From: Boesenbergia rotunda
Taxonomy: Eukaryota; Streptophyta; Magnoliopsida; Zingiberales; Zingiberaceae
Reading direction: 5' to 3'
DNA length: 64,000 nt
NCBI GenBank assembly: GCA_024364735.1
Contig: JAGFNQ010000853.1
Location: 1-64,000, forward strand
A program made the translations under genes and the position numbers. Below are positions 1 through 10,235 of the stretch, piece after piece. The first letter of the stretch is position 1, and each line of letters begins with the position of its first letter. The notes under the pieces are model-generated. The model worked only from the letters and a program-made list of their open reading frames with translations. It ran no database searches and was not told the DNA's origin.

Positions 1-537
1 CGTGCGCGTCGGGCGCCCCAGTCAAATACAATCTCGAAGATAACGAGATCAGCTTTGACTAGAGCATCGCCGGATCTGCAGCCACGTGGGGGGCGCCCCG
101 AGCATGTCGGGCGCCCCCTGCCCTATATAAAGAGGGCCTCGACCCTCTTCAAAGAACAACGAATTCCTTCGACAATTCTACGCTCTTCTGCTTCCACGAC
201 ACGCTCCAGAAAGCTGCCAACTCAAGCCGACGACGTCCCGCTGCTCCAGAACTTCAATCTTCACCGGACGTCGGTAACAAGAGTTGTATTTAAGTTTACG
301 AGAATATTCTTATTATTATTTGTGTGTAAACTTTTGCGAACTTATAGAATTGCCCGCAGAAAACGGTCAACGACCGTGGGCCTTGGAGTAGGAGTCGACC
401 CAGGCTCCGAACCAAGTAAACCTGCTGTGTTTGCGTTGTTGTGTTCTCTTTTATTTCCGCTGCGCACCCGCTCTTTTTAAATCCGAACGAATTGCGACAT
501 TCACCCCCCCCCCTCTCTCGCATTTCTCGATCCAACA
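1..537 (+). repeat. Element A 5' LTR (3' part), with GC palindromes and promoter
   Basis: The stretch ends ATTCACCCC...CCAACA, the usual end of the Copia LTRs in this window. GGGCGCCC-type palindromes (about 9-20, 89-97, 109-117) lie just upstream of a TATA box. The ORF that can be read across it (55-480) spans the promoter and is not convincing as a gene. No TGGTATCAGAGC primer site follows the LTR end, so the sequence next to the LTR was probably deleted. Confidence 0.6.
124..130 (+). promoter_or_regulatory. TATA box of the element A LTR
   Basis: TATATAA sits in a GC-rich setting (CCCTATATAAAGAGGG) directly 3' of a cluster of GGGCGCCC palindromes, the expected place for the LTR promoter. 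The transcript start would lie roughly 30 bases downstream; this is inferred. Confidence 0.6.
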
Positions 538-1940
538 CCTAGGACTGGGTCAAGTTTAGGGGGAGGTCATATTAAAAGAGTTACTAAACATTTCAAAATA
601 ATATATTTTCATGCACTACATTTTCAAAATCCTGTTGAAAGTATAAGTAATTTATCTTTCAAAATACTATTTTTCAAAACTTTTGTGGCTTATAAAATTG
701 TTTTGAAATACTCTTTATATTTACTTGAGTTTGGAGAATTTTCAGGACACTTAAGGAAATGTCCTTGTAGTTAACAAGGTTTCCTAGGATTGTGTCAGAC
801 TGAAAAAAAAATCAAGTCAAGTAAAGTATTATGTTTTCAAAATATCATTGTTCAAGAGTACTTATTAGTACTTATATTTGTCAAAAATGCATAACATCCT
901 TCAAAAGTACTAATACTGTTTCAAAGCACTAATGTTTACAAAGTACGAATATTTTTTTAAAGTGCAATACTAAACATGTTTCAAAGAATAATTTTTTCAA
1001 TCTTTTTCAAAGTGAAAATGTGTTTCAAATTTTCTTTTGCATAACATTTTTTTAAGTATTCTTCCAAATGTACTATTTGTTAAATAAAAATATTTTTATG
1101 AGAGCAATCTTTCGAAAAATCTTTTCTAAATGAAAGTTTTTCTAAGGTAATAGTGTTCTAAGTGCGTGAATTTTCTAAAGACTTGCTTACAAATACAAAA
1201 TATCTTTAAATTCACAATACTTTTCAAAGTGGAGTTTTTCTTTGGTACAATTTAAACTGCTTGCTATACTTTCAGAATTATACTAAGTATTTTTATTTTC
1301 AAAACTCATAAACTCTGATACACACATTTCTTTCTTAAATCTTCTTTCAAAATGCTCCTTATTGATATATGGCCAAGGGGGAAAGAAATAGAAAAGAGAG
1401 AGAAATTTTTTTTTATCTCGTGTTCACAAAAAGCTAAGTATTTCAAAGTGCTTTAAAATTGGTCTAAGCATTTTTCAAAGTACTTCCTAAATTTCTAAAG
1501 AAGTTCAAAATTATCTAAGTGCATTTATTTTAAAAGTAGTTTTATTCCTAAGTAAAATTTTCCTTAGTAAACAATGTTTGTCTGAGCAAAACCTTTGGAA
1601 ATTTTTGGGCAAATGTTTCTAAGTAAAGTTTTCTTAGTAAACAAATCTTTGTTTTGGCAAAAACTTGTCCATTTAAAGGTTTTTTTAAATAGTTTTAAAT
1701 GCACAAAATATGGTCCAAGGAAATTTTTCTACGTGTGCCAAAGTTGAAATTTTTTAAAGAAAATTTGTTTTTAAAATGTTGGCTAAGTAAGCTACTGTTA
1801 AGTTTTTCTTGAAAATTATGTTGCAAGCTTTTGCAAGTTTTTTAAATATCCTAAAATATAAGGAGAAGAGTTGTCACATTAAGGGAGAGCTTCATGCATT
1901 TTCAAAACATCCATTACTTTGAACATCATTTTTTTAAAAA

Positions 1941-2126
1941 ATTATGAAATCCATTACTTAAAGTTTTTCTTGACAACTATGTTTTTGAAAAATTATGAAA
2001 TCCATTACTTAAAGTTTTTCTTGACAACTATGTTTTTGGAAAATTATGAAATCCATTACTTAAAGTTTTTCTTGACAACTATGTTTTTGGGAAATTGTGA
2101 AATCCATTACTTAAAGTTATTTTGGA
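1941..2126 (+). repeat. 51-bp tandem repeat, about 3.6 copies
   Basis: Copies start at 1941, 1992, 2043 and 2094, each beginning ATTATGAAATCCATTACTT (ATTGTG in the last). The 51-bp period is 17 codons, so an 82-codon ORF (1919-2167) reads as a 17-residue repeat. This is best explained as a by-product of the repeat and not as a gene. Confidence 0.85.
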
Positions 2127-2409
2127 AAAACTCAAAAATCCCTCTTAGATATTTTGTTCATCCATGAATATCTTTTTTGATAAATGTCAAAGGGGGAGGA
2201 AAGGTCAAAGTTAAGTGTTTTATAACACAATACTTCTGGGTTGCAGGGAAAAGGGAAAATAAATTTTTTTTACAGTTCAAACTACATTGGTTCTTTTACT
2301 CTGCTCAAATTCATTTGGTCTTAACTGTCTTGCTTAAACTGTTATAATTTTACTGTCTTGCTTAAACTGTTATAATTTTTACTTAACTTTGAATTGTGTT
2401 GCCATAAAT

Positions 2410-2423
2410 CAAAAAGGGGGGAT
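2410..2423 (+). promoter_or_regulatory. Polypurine tract of element A
   Basis: CAAAAAGGGGGGAT lies immediately before TGTTGGTGCAGG, the 3' LTR start. This is the expected plus-strand primer for second-strand synthesis. Confidence 0.7.
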
Positions 2424-3315
2424 TGTTGGTGCAGGAAGCACCATATCGAACCTTGTTTTGATATTGGCAAAGGATTCAAAGTTAAGTATTATTTGTGATC
2501 TAACGATGTTACTCAAGTGTGCAGAATCTAAGACCTGGTGAAGGGCTACTAGGCACCTGGCGAAGGACTGCCAGGAAACAAAGACCTGGCGAAGGGTTGC
2601 TAGGCACCTGGCGAAGGACTGCCAGGAAACAAAGTCCTAGCGAAGGGCTGCTAGGCACCTGGCGAAGGATTGCCAGGAAACAAAGACTTGGCGAAGGGCT
2701 GATAGGCACCTGGCGAAGGACTGCCAGGAATTGAAGACCCGGTGAAGGGTTGCTAGGCAAAAGTCCAACCGAAGGAGCCGGTTGGCAAAAGGTAAAATCT
2801 CCTGAGAGGAGTAGGTGAGGACGCGTTCCCCGTCAAGGGAACAGTAGGCGTCGGTTCGACCTAGGGTTCTATTTGGAAGACCTGAAGTCAGAACCAAGAC
2901 AGCTACGGCTGTAAAGAATTATCTAACACTCTTACCTTGTTGTTTTGGAACTAACCCTGCATGCAGAACCGAAGGAACGTGTTTCTGCAGCTCAGAACGC
3001 CCTAAAGGAGAGGCAGCAGCTGGGTAGGGCGTCCTGGAGGTCTCGGGCGCCCCCAAGATCAAAGCAAACAACCAAGCAAAGAGTCGCTTCGAAACTGCAC
3101 TAGGCAGGGCGCCCTGGAGGTCCCGGGCGCCCTGAGTCCAAGCAAATAAATGAACCAAAGCAAAAATCAACCATGAAGCCTGTTGACCAAGTCAATAGGG
3201 TGCCCCCAGTGTCCCGGGCACCCCCGTCCGCTCCGAGCCCGATCTTGGAGGGATAAGGGCCGACCGAGTTCCGGATAGGGGTTTGCGGATCCAGAGGCAC
3301 GTGGAGGGCGCCCCC
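2424..3315 (+). repeat. Element A 3' LTR (5' part), interrupted by E1
   Basis: Starts TGTTGGTGCAGG after the polypurine tract. It carries a 51-bp hairpin array (2534-2757), further hairpins (CCAACC...GGTTGG near 2763-2786, GTTCCC...GGGAAC near 2824-2841) and then GGGCGCCC-type palindromes from about 3025 to 3315. E1 begins at 3316 inside the last palindrome. The remainder of this LTR is not seen elsewhere in the window. Confidence 0.65.
2534..2757 (+). repeat. 51-bp tandem hairpin repeat in element A LTR
   Basis: Units start at 2534, 2585, 2636, 2687 and 2738. Each holds two potential hairpins with a GAAGG loop, for example CCTGGC-GAAGGACT-GCCAGG and CCTAGC-GAAGGGCT-GCTAGG. Short ORFs on both strands here (2509-2760, 2519-2734) merely translate the repeat. 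Confidence 0.85.
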
Positions 3316-4305
3316 TGTTGGAACTTGGATGGCTAGTGAGGGGAGGGTGAATATAGCCAGACACTTGCAGTTTTAGCGCTTTTGAAATTTCTGCAACTCA
3401 AAGGTTTAGTAGCACAGCGGAAGTAGTAAAACAAAGTATGCAGTAAACTAGACCCTAAGTTAGTCACAAGAATAAGAATGCTAACAAGAGGATTTACAAG
3501 GTTCAGGGATAACTTGCCCCTACTCTTTGGCGTGCCCGTAAGGTGGGCGATCCCTTGATCATCGGTAGATCAAGCCCCGGAATATCCGGATAGTAAGCAA
3601 CCTCCTTCTCGGTGGAGTAACCTCTCCACAGCGTTTCAACAAAGATAGAGTTTTAAGCACAATGAAACACAAGAAAGATCTTACTTAGCACTTAGAACAG
3701 ACAAGAACACAGCAAGCTTCTCCCGAGCTCCACCCAGCGCGGATCTCACGCAAGAACATCCTTCTTCGTGTCTTCTCGCTGATGGACTCAAGCTCCTTAT
3801 TCCTTCTTTCAAGTGCTCAAGTAAGGGATGGTTGCTTCAAAGATTGCAGCTGCTTGCTCAAGAACGATGGAATAGCAGAGAACACAAGCACGCAGCGTTA
3901 CTGATCAGAGTTGTCGAGACTTGTTCGCCACCAAGCGCTAGCTTAAGTCCTTCCACTATTGCCAGGTCACCACCTCACTGCAGCCTCCAGCTGCTCTCCT
4001 GCAACCACCAGCCACAACTAAGCTCTTCTGGACTCCCTGAGCCTCCCTCAGACCAGCCCCAGTCAGCAGCTCCAGCCAGCGCCAGCGTTCGTTGCAACCT
4101 GAGATGGAAAACGGACAAACCTGCTCCAAGGAAATGCCTCCATTGACTCTCCTTGAGTGTTTGAATCCTTCCCTATCACCTGCAGCTTAATCAGAGCATT
4201 AGCACAGCATATCAAGCAGAAAATCGAGTATCAGAGGTTAAGCGTAGAGAATCAGATACGTTCAGACGCGATCAAAGCGTCTGACAGTGCATTTTCAATT
4301 AAAGT

Positions 4306-4845
4306 GATCGGTTACGGACCGATCCACCGCTTTGCTGGGACTCCCAGCTTTCGCGGCGACACAGGCCTGATCGGTCACCAGACCGATTAGAGTGAAGCCT
4401 GATCGGTCACCAGACCGATCAGGATAGCCTCTGACCGATCAGGCTCAAGCCTGATCGGTCCACTTCTGAGTGAACAGTAATCGTGGATATCAGATCCTAA
4501 GTCGTGGATTGGTCACTAAACCGTTCAGGAGCTGATCAGCGGGGGAACTCAACTCAGTGAGTGCTCCCTGATCGGTCACCAGACCAATCAGGAGCAAAGC
4601 AGTGAGGAAGCTGCCTGCTCCCTGATCAATCACCGGACCGATCAGGAGCCAAGCAATGAGGCAACTGCCTACTCCCTGATCGGTCACCGGACCGATCAGG
4701 AGCCGGGCAGTAGGTTTCCAACCTCACTGTGTGCTCCCTGATCGGTCACCAGAGCGATCAGTCATCGCTGGATCGGTCACTAGACCGATCCACGAAGGAG
4801 CAGCGTGCCAACTTCCCTGATCGGTCACCAGACCGATCCAGAGAC
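4306..4845. repeat. Cluster of GATCGGTC...GACCGATC palindromes (E1 LTR)
   Basis: At least ten copies or half-copies of GATCGGTC-(ACCA)-GACCGATC are irregularly spaced, with single-base variants. The same motif fills the E2 LTRs (13418-13830, 18612-19075) and also occurs inside E1 (7925-8330) and E2 (16945-17045). Irregular spacing separates this from a simple tandem repeat. Confidence 0.9.
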
Positions 4846-4849
4846 TCAA

Positions 4850-5305
4850 ACCTAGCCCTCCAAGCAAGGATTTCATCCAACCTAGCCCTCCATGCTAGGA
4901 CTTTTTCACCTAACCCTCCAAGTTGGGATTTTCACCTAACCCTCCAAGTTAGGACTTTTCACCTAGCCCTCCATGCTAGGACTTTTCACCCAACCCTTCC
5001 AAGTTAGGACTTTTCCAACCTAGCCCTCCAAGCTATGATTTTTCACCTAACCCTCCAAGTTGAGACTTTTCACCTAACCCTCCAAGTTAGGACTTTTCAC
5101 CTAGCCCTCCAAGCTAAGACTTTTCACCCAACCCTTCCAAGTTAGGACTTTTCCACACACCTAGCCCTCCAAGCTAGGATTTTCCACACATAATCCTCCA
5201 GATTAGGATTTCTCCACACCTAGCTCTCTAAGCTAGGATTTTCCACACCTAACCCTCCAGGTTAGGATTTTCAACACCTAGACCTCCAGGCTAGGATTTT
5301 CCATA
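4850..5305. repeat. Hairpin minisatellite, CTAAC/GTTAG and CTAGC/GCTAG stems (E1 LTR)
   Basis: About sixteen units of roughly 28 bp alternate between two types. On the minus strand they read CTAAC-TTGGAGG-GTTAG and CTAGC-TTGGAGG-GCTAG, separated by TG(G)AAAAGTC-like spacers. The E2 LTRs hold only one of each type at the matching place (about 12790-12845 and 18150-18203), so the array expanded in E1. Confidence 0.85.
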
Positions 5306-5410
5306 CCATGCCTAATCCCCGATCAGAACTTAATCATAATCATAATCATCAACCTAAACTAAAATCGATGTCAACACCAAAACAACAATCAGGGTCAGAC
5401 TGCATCAACA

Positions 5411-5730
5411 ATCTCCCCCTTTTTGTTGTTTGACAACCCAATTTTAAGTTTAGGGATTCCCAATCAATTTTTTCAAATTTCAGGATCATAGGGGAATCAG
5501 GATCCTCCCCCTACAACATGATCATCCTAAACTTAACTAACCACACTCTCCCCCTTTGTTGAACATCGAAAAGGGTCTAGAGGGGCTGTTAAGTTTAACC
5601 ATACTCCCCCTCAGGATCCTCCCCCTACAACATGATCATCCTAAACTTAACTAACCACACTCTCCCCCTTTGTTGAACATCGAAAAGGGTCTAGAGGGGC
5701 TGTTAAGTTTAACCATACTCCCCCTCAACC
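5411..5730 (-). promoter_or_regulatory. Multiple polypurine tracts of E1, with a 114-bp tandem duplication
   Basis: On the minus strand AAAAAGGGGGAGAT abuts the 3' LTR (5411-5424), and further GGGGGAG tracts occur near 5507, 5550, 5606, 5621, 5664 and 5720. Positions 5497-5610 and 5611-5724 are two apparently identical 114-bp copies that double three of the tracts. Repeated tracts before the 3' LTR are known for Sireviruses. Only the LTR-adjacent tract is expected to be essential. Confidence 0.75.
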
Positions 5731-6188
5731 CTAGGGGTATCCCAAAACAACAAAGGTATGATTGATTTATTTTGATAAACATATGAACACATATGACAAA
5801 GATAAAGCATGGCAAAACAAGCATATGTATCATATGGACATGGAATCAAAAGCATAATCATAACAACGCAAACATGTAGATAGTAATCATGTGAACACAC
5901 ATATAAGCCAACAATCAAAACAAGGAAAATGTGAGATACATGGAAAATATCAGATGCATCATTAAGCATATAAATCAGAGGCACACAGCCATAGAGTCAC
6001 ACAATCCACATAGTCAAATAGCATCAACCCTCAGCGGGGTCATCGTCTGATGAATCAATACATATAATATCCCCTGATGGAGTGCCGCTGGAGGTCGCAG
6101 CACCAGGAAACGTATGATGGTACTACTCCTCATACCAGGTCTCCTGTAGTGAGCAAATCCCAGAAACGTCGGATGCTAGAGCATCTAG
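5731..6188 (-). other. Untranslated DNA between E1 envelope-like ORF and polypurine tracts
   Basis: AT-rich sequence with many CATATG/ACATAT words. The matching region of E2 (about 17560-17800) contains similar CATATG and ACATGTT words. The two overlapping short ORFs (5651-5833, 5709-5984) have no recognisable domain. Confidence 0.5.
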
Positions 6189-7339
6189 TCAGCGATCGAA
6201 GGACCGAAACTCTGAGCTGACCTCCTGTCGCCAGAGCTCGGAAATATGTAGCTCGCGCTGCATCGTCCGCTCTAACTCCACAACCTGCCAGCGTAGGTCA
6301 GGAGCCCACTTATCGTACTCCTCTGCAATAGTGGGCCGCTCCTGGTCATGGGCTGCTCCTGGTAACTCCCCCACACGTCTCCGATCCTTCCATCTTAGCC
6401 CTTGCGATCCGACAACAATACCAGACTGGGCCAACATGCGACGATTAAGTCTGCAGTCCTGTCGAACCATGGGTACAATGTGGCCCTGTGAAACATCGAT
6501 TCCAATGGACTGCAACCAGGCAGAGATGATATGGCCAAATGGCATGTAGACAGTCTGGCCATACAACAGACTGTGGACGATGATGGAGAAATAGATGGAC
6601 GGCACAATATCAAAGTCTAACTGCCGATGCATCCCGTAGAGCAACAAGCAGTGGAATGGATGAATCTCATCTAGGTGCTTTGTAGTAGTAGGGATAAGAC
6701 AGTTAGTGATAATCTTAAACAAGACATAATCAATGGGAGAAAGGCAAAGGGCAGCAAATGTTGGGAAGACACTGGTAACCTCACGGAGATCCCTCGACCT
6801 GGGATGATCGAAAAAGTACTCATGGATAGAGTCAGGGGTGACTCCATGAAAGGGAAGCAGTAGAGGGTTTGGAAGGTAAGGGTAGAGAAAAAAGGCATTC
6901 TCAGACCGGCGACAACCAAGAAAAGTAGTGAAAGCAGAGAGGTTAAAATCAAGATCAACACTGGCGACACGGGTCCTCCACCCCGTGCCCTCTCCACTAA
7001 CCATGTTATTATAAAATTCGGAGACCAAATCAACGTTGATTGGCCTCTCAAGGAAAAGAATAGATTGAAGTTTATAGTGTTCAATGATTTGCCGATCGTA
7101 GGATAGTATTCGTAAATGTAGGCTTGGTCCACCGTTCGACATGCCATGAGTTTGAACGTATGCCACTGAAAGTCTAGAGCATAGTGAATATTTTGAAATC
7201 TTGTATGTGGAGGTGGTAGAGGTCTTGAAGGGGGTGTAGATGATGAAGGGCCTTTGCCCTTTGAGCTTCCCTCCACAGGTTCTTTCCCCTTAGACGATTT
7301 TCTAAAGAGTGGAATGATCAAGATAGCAGGTTTGATCAA
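6189..7339 (-). pseudogene. E1 envelope-like / plant-transposon-domain ORF, frameshifted
   Basis: Downstream of pol in E1, two minus-strand frames join: an N-terminal part starting at 7339 (Lys/Ser/Pro-rich, motif RKSSKGKEPVEGSSKGKG) and a 325-codon frame 6189-7166. A frameshift near 7100-7166 separates them. The central part (ILFLERPINVDLVSEFYNNM, then a hydrophobic loop-rich domain, then MPFGHIISAWL) resembles the 'putative plant transposon protein' domain found in the third ORF of Sireviruses, often called envelope-like. I see no signal peptide or clear transmembrane segment. The C-terminus (about residues 270-325) looks helical and charged. The family match is from memory of its pattern, so moderate confidence. 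Confidence 0.6.
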
Positions 7340-8847
7340 GAGAAGTGAATCGAATCATGATACAAATTAAGGTTTGATCAAAAGACAAGATGTAATCAAT
7401 GACCCAAACAGTGAACATAAGGTAAGACATTGATCAAATTAGATTTAATCAGTAGGTGTGGATCATGGCAACAGATTTGATCACGGAGAAATAATCATAA
7501 GGTAAGACATTGATCAAAGGTAAGACATGGCAAGGACGGGTCATGGCAAAAACATGAGGTCACGGCACAACAATAAAACACCAAAACATGGTTTGCCGCA
7601 AATACATACTCTATGAACTGATCCGAAAAAGAACTAACCAAAAATGCTTACTTAGGTGCCATTGAAAATGTGTGATGAAGATCTTGAAGTCTGGAAGAAG
7701 AGCTCGCGCAGGAAAAGATTCTTGACGCAAGAGATGAGCTCAAGACCTTGAACAAGAAGGAACTTGCAGGAAACAAGGAAGAGCTTGCAGGATCGCACAC
7801 GCACAGCAAGAGGAAGGAGGATCGCACGCGCAAGGAAGAAGGAGAGGGGGTTCGCCGCTGAGGGGTTTTGGTCGGCTAGGGCTTGGGAAGTGAAGAGAAT
7901 CCGTGATTAAACCGGTTGGTGGATCGGTCCACCAACCAAACTTTAATGCGGTTGAACGGATCACCGTTCGATCTGATAGCGCCCAGACTGATCAGGCTCT
8001 ATCCTGATCAGACTGGCCTGGTCCTGATCGGTCGGGTCAACGATCAGGCAAGCTCTTGATCGATCGGTTGATCGATCAGTAGGCGAACAGTAGGGTTCAG
8101 AGAGTGGTCTGTGAGCCCCCTGATCGGTCTGTGGACTGATCATCACGGGGTGCCAGATCGGTCCGGGGACCGATCCAGGCCAGCCAGAATGTGTAGACAC
8201 AATTTCACAAAGTCTCTGTGACCCCTCTGATCGGTCTGTGGACCGATCACCACAGGATAGAACCAGATCGGTCTGGGGACTGATCAGCCATACTACTGAT
8301 CGGTCCAGTGACCGATCAGGGTTCCTGATACTCCCTAATACGATCTGAAACTTTCAATTTCAGACTTTCACACGATTCTGAAGGGATTTGATAAAAGATA
8401 TCGATCTTGGAAGTGATCCCTTGACTATAATTGAACCCTAAACAAGGATCAAAGGTCCTTATGGTTTGAACAAATCACTTTGCTCCACCCAAGTGGAGTC
8501 AAACTCAATTAACAATCATTCAAACAAGTTTGTATCAAAATCAAGTTTCCAATCAAGTTTCCTTGATTGGAATGTCCAAGTATGATCATGGAGCCAAATA
8601 CACATGTGTTATGCATTGGTTTTACCCATACTTGGTCACCAAAGTAATTTTTATCTCGTCAACTTAATTTCTCAAGGGATACATTGACATTTTGAGAAAT
8701 TGAGTTGATCCTAGCATCTCACCCCATTTCTAGCAAACAAAAACGTTTTGTTAAGCTTTATAGTTTGTGTGAGATGTCCCCAAAATTACCCAACTGTATC
8801 CCAACAATTTGAAATAATCATGAAGGGTTTTGAATGCATTTTGAAAT
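7340..8847 (-). other. Region between E1 pol and envelope-like ORF, with GATCGGTC palindromes
   Basis: About 1.5 kb without a convincing gene. It holds GATCGGTC/GACCGATC palindromes at 7925-8330, the same motif as in the LTR, and repeats of TTGATCAAA/GGTAAGACAT words near 7370-7530. Three short minus-strand ORFs (7648-7833, 7740-7964, 7961-8200) are Ser/Pro-rich or repeat-derived. Confidence 0.5.
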
Positions 8848-9243
8848 CTATGAAGCGCGACACATTCCCAACTTCCTTCTTAAGAAGCTAAACTTATTTT
8901 CGGGAAGTGGTTTAGTGAAAATGTTAGCGAGGTTTGACTTGGACTCTACATGTGAGAGTACAATATCTCCCCTAGCTACATGATCCCTAATAAAGTGGTG
9001 ACGCACATCAATATGTTTGGTCCTAGAGTGATGGACTGGATTCTTTGTTAGGTTAATTGTGCTAATGTTGTCACACAACACTTGCACACCTTTGTAACTT
9101 AATCCATAGTCCTCTAAAGTATGAATCATCCACAACAATTGTGATACGCTCTCTCCCATGGAGATATATTCTGCCTCGGTCGTGGAGAGAGCAACACAAT
9201 GTTGCTTCCGACTTGACCAACTAACTAGAGATGATCCTAGGAA
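8848..9243 (-). pseudogene. pol: E1 pol: RNase H domain
   Basis: The frame carries the Copia RNase H end: a TEAEYISMGESV-type segment with the catalytic Glu, LLWMIHTLEDYGL, then a Lys-His-Ile-Asp-Val-Arg-His-His-Phe segment and the terminal LGMCR motif that closes many Copia pol proteins. It is offset from the RT frame by a single-base frameshift near 9240, where the RT frame runs into a stop. Stop codon at 8848-8850 is the natural end of pol. Confidence 0.88.
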
Positions 9244-10235
9244 TTGGCAGCCCCACTGGTGCTTTTCTGATCCAACTTACATCCAGCGTAGTCGGAATCG
9301 GTATAGCCAATTAGGTCAAATGATTCGGTATGAGGGTACCAAAGACCAACTCCAATTATGCCTTTAAGATATCTCAAAATCCTCTTAACAACGATTAAGT
9401 GAGATTTCTTGGCACAAACTTGATACCTAGCGCACATACCCACAGCAAAAAGTATATCAGGTCGACTAGCTGTGAGGTATAACAAACTACCTATCATGCT
9501 TCGATATTGAGTCAAATCAACGGGTTTACCACTCTCATCATTGGCTAATCTTGTGTTTGTAGCCATGGGAGTGGTTACCTCTTTTGAATCACTCATATTG
9601 AATTTTCGAAGCATCTCTTGAGTATACTTCGATTGGTGCACATGGATCCCATCTCGGGTTTGTTTGATTTCAAGTCCAAGGAAGAATTTCAACTTTCCCA
9701 CTAGACTCATTTCAAATTCACATTCCATGTGTCCAATGAACTCATTTAAATAGCCCTTGTTATTTGAGCCACAAATTATGTCATCGACATATACTTGGGC
9801 TACAAAAATATTGTCACAATCTCTACGTAGAAATAGTGTAGGGTTTATTTGGCCTCTAACAAAGCCTTTTTCAATTAGGAATGTCGACAACCGCTCATAC
9901 CAAGCTCGGGGTACTTGTTTAAGGCCATAGAGTGCCTTTTTGAGCTTGAATACATGGTTTGGAAATTTGGTACTCTCAAACCCCGGAGGTTGTTCGACGT
10001 AGACCTCTTCTCTAATCAGACCATTTAGAAAGGCAGATTTGACATCCATTTGATATAGCTTGAAGCCACGATGTGCTGCAAATGCGAGCATAAATCGAAT
10101 GGATTCTAATCGTGCCACGGGAGCATAGGTCTCATCATAATCAAGGTCTTCAACTTGACTATAACCCTTGGCTACTAAGCGTGCCTTGTTTCTTATGATT
10201 TCTCCCTTATGGTTTAATTTATTCTTGAAGACTCA
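9237..10235 (-). pseudogene. pol: E1 pol: reverse transcriptase domain
   Basis: Clear Ty1/Copia RT: QMDVKSAFLNG, ALYGLKQ, the catalytic YVDDI and FFLGLEI motifs, then the RT-RNase H connection (YRSMIGSLLYLTASRPDI). The catalytic aspartates are intact. A TGA stands where this conserved region normally has Trp (about 10236), and the 3' end shifts frame near 9240. The RT would copy the element RNA into DNA in cytoplasmic particles; here it cannot be made as part of a full polyprotein. Confidence 0.93.

Larger units (their letters stand above)
538..2423 (+). other. AT-rich interior of element A with scattered polypurine tracts, no gene
   Basis: About 1.9 kb of AT-rich DNA dominated by TTTCAAA-like words. 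Purine tracts with GGGGGAG or close variants occur near 560, 1376, 1884, 2193 and 2415, like the multiple polypurine tracts of Sirevirus 3' regions. No gag or pol similarity is visible in either strand. It looks like the 3' untranslated part of a Copia element whose coding region is gone. Confidence 0.55.
1..3315 (+). mobile_element. Element A: pol-less Copia-like LTR element, truncated by window start and by E1
   Basis: A partial LTR (1-537), an AT-rich interior without pol, a polypurine tract and a second LTR start (2424) make up one plus-strand element. Both LTR pieces carry GGGCGCCC palindromes and a matching stretch (CGGATCTGCAGCCACGTGG near 70, CGGATCCAGAGGCACGTGG near 3285). The second LTR stops abruptly at 3315 where E1 begins. 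The interior is only about 1.9 kb, so gag and pol are missing. Assignment to Copia/Sirevirus rests on the LTR ends TGTTGG...CCAACA and several GGGGGAG tracts, not on protein. Confidence 0.6.
3316..5410 (-). repeat. E1 3' LTR (2,095 bp)
   Basis: Bounded by TGTTGGAACTTGG at 3316 and GCATCAACA at 5410; the start equals the 5' LTR edge at 21014 and, reversed, both edges match the E2 LTRs. It contains a GATCGGTC palindrome cluster (4306-4845) and a hairpin minisatellite (4850-5305). Short ORFs here (3832-4146, 4157-4390, 4729-5007 and others) are repeat translations without recognisable domains. Confidence 0.9.

Noticed and set aside
2509..2760. Overlapping ORFs on both strands in the element A LTR
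   Set aside because: They translate a 51-bp (17-codon) tandem repeat, which leaves several frames open by chance.
3832..4146. 104-codon ORF in the E1 3' LTR
   Set aside because: It lies wholly inside the LTR, is Pro/Ser-rich without a domain, and is not kept open in the other LTR copy (about 21530-21850).
4850..5305. Regular short repeats that could suggest a CRISPR array
   Set aside because: The spacers are as repetitive as the repeats, the units are hairpins inside an LTR, and the DNA is from a plant genome.
6331..6863. Plus-strand ORFs across the envelope-like gene
   Set aside because: They are antisense shadows of the minus-strand frames, which show a recognisable domain pattern.
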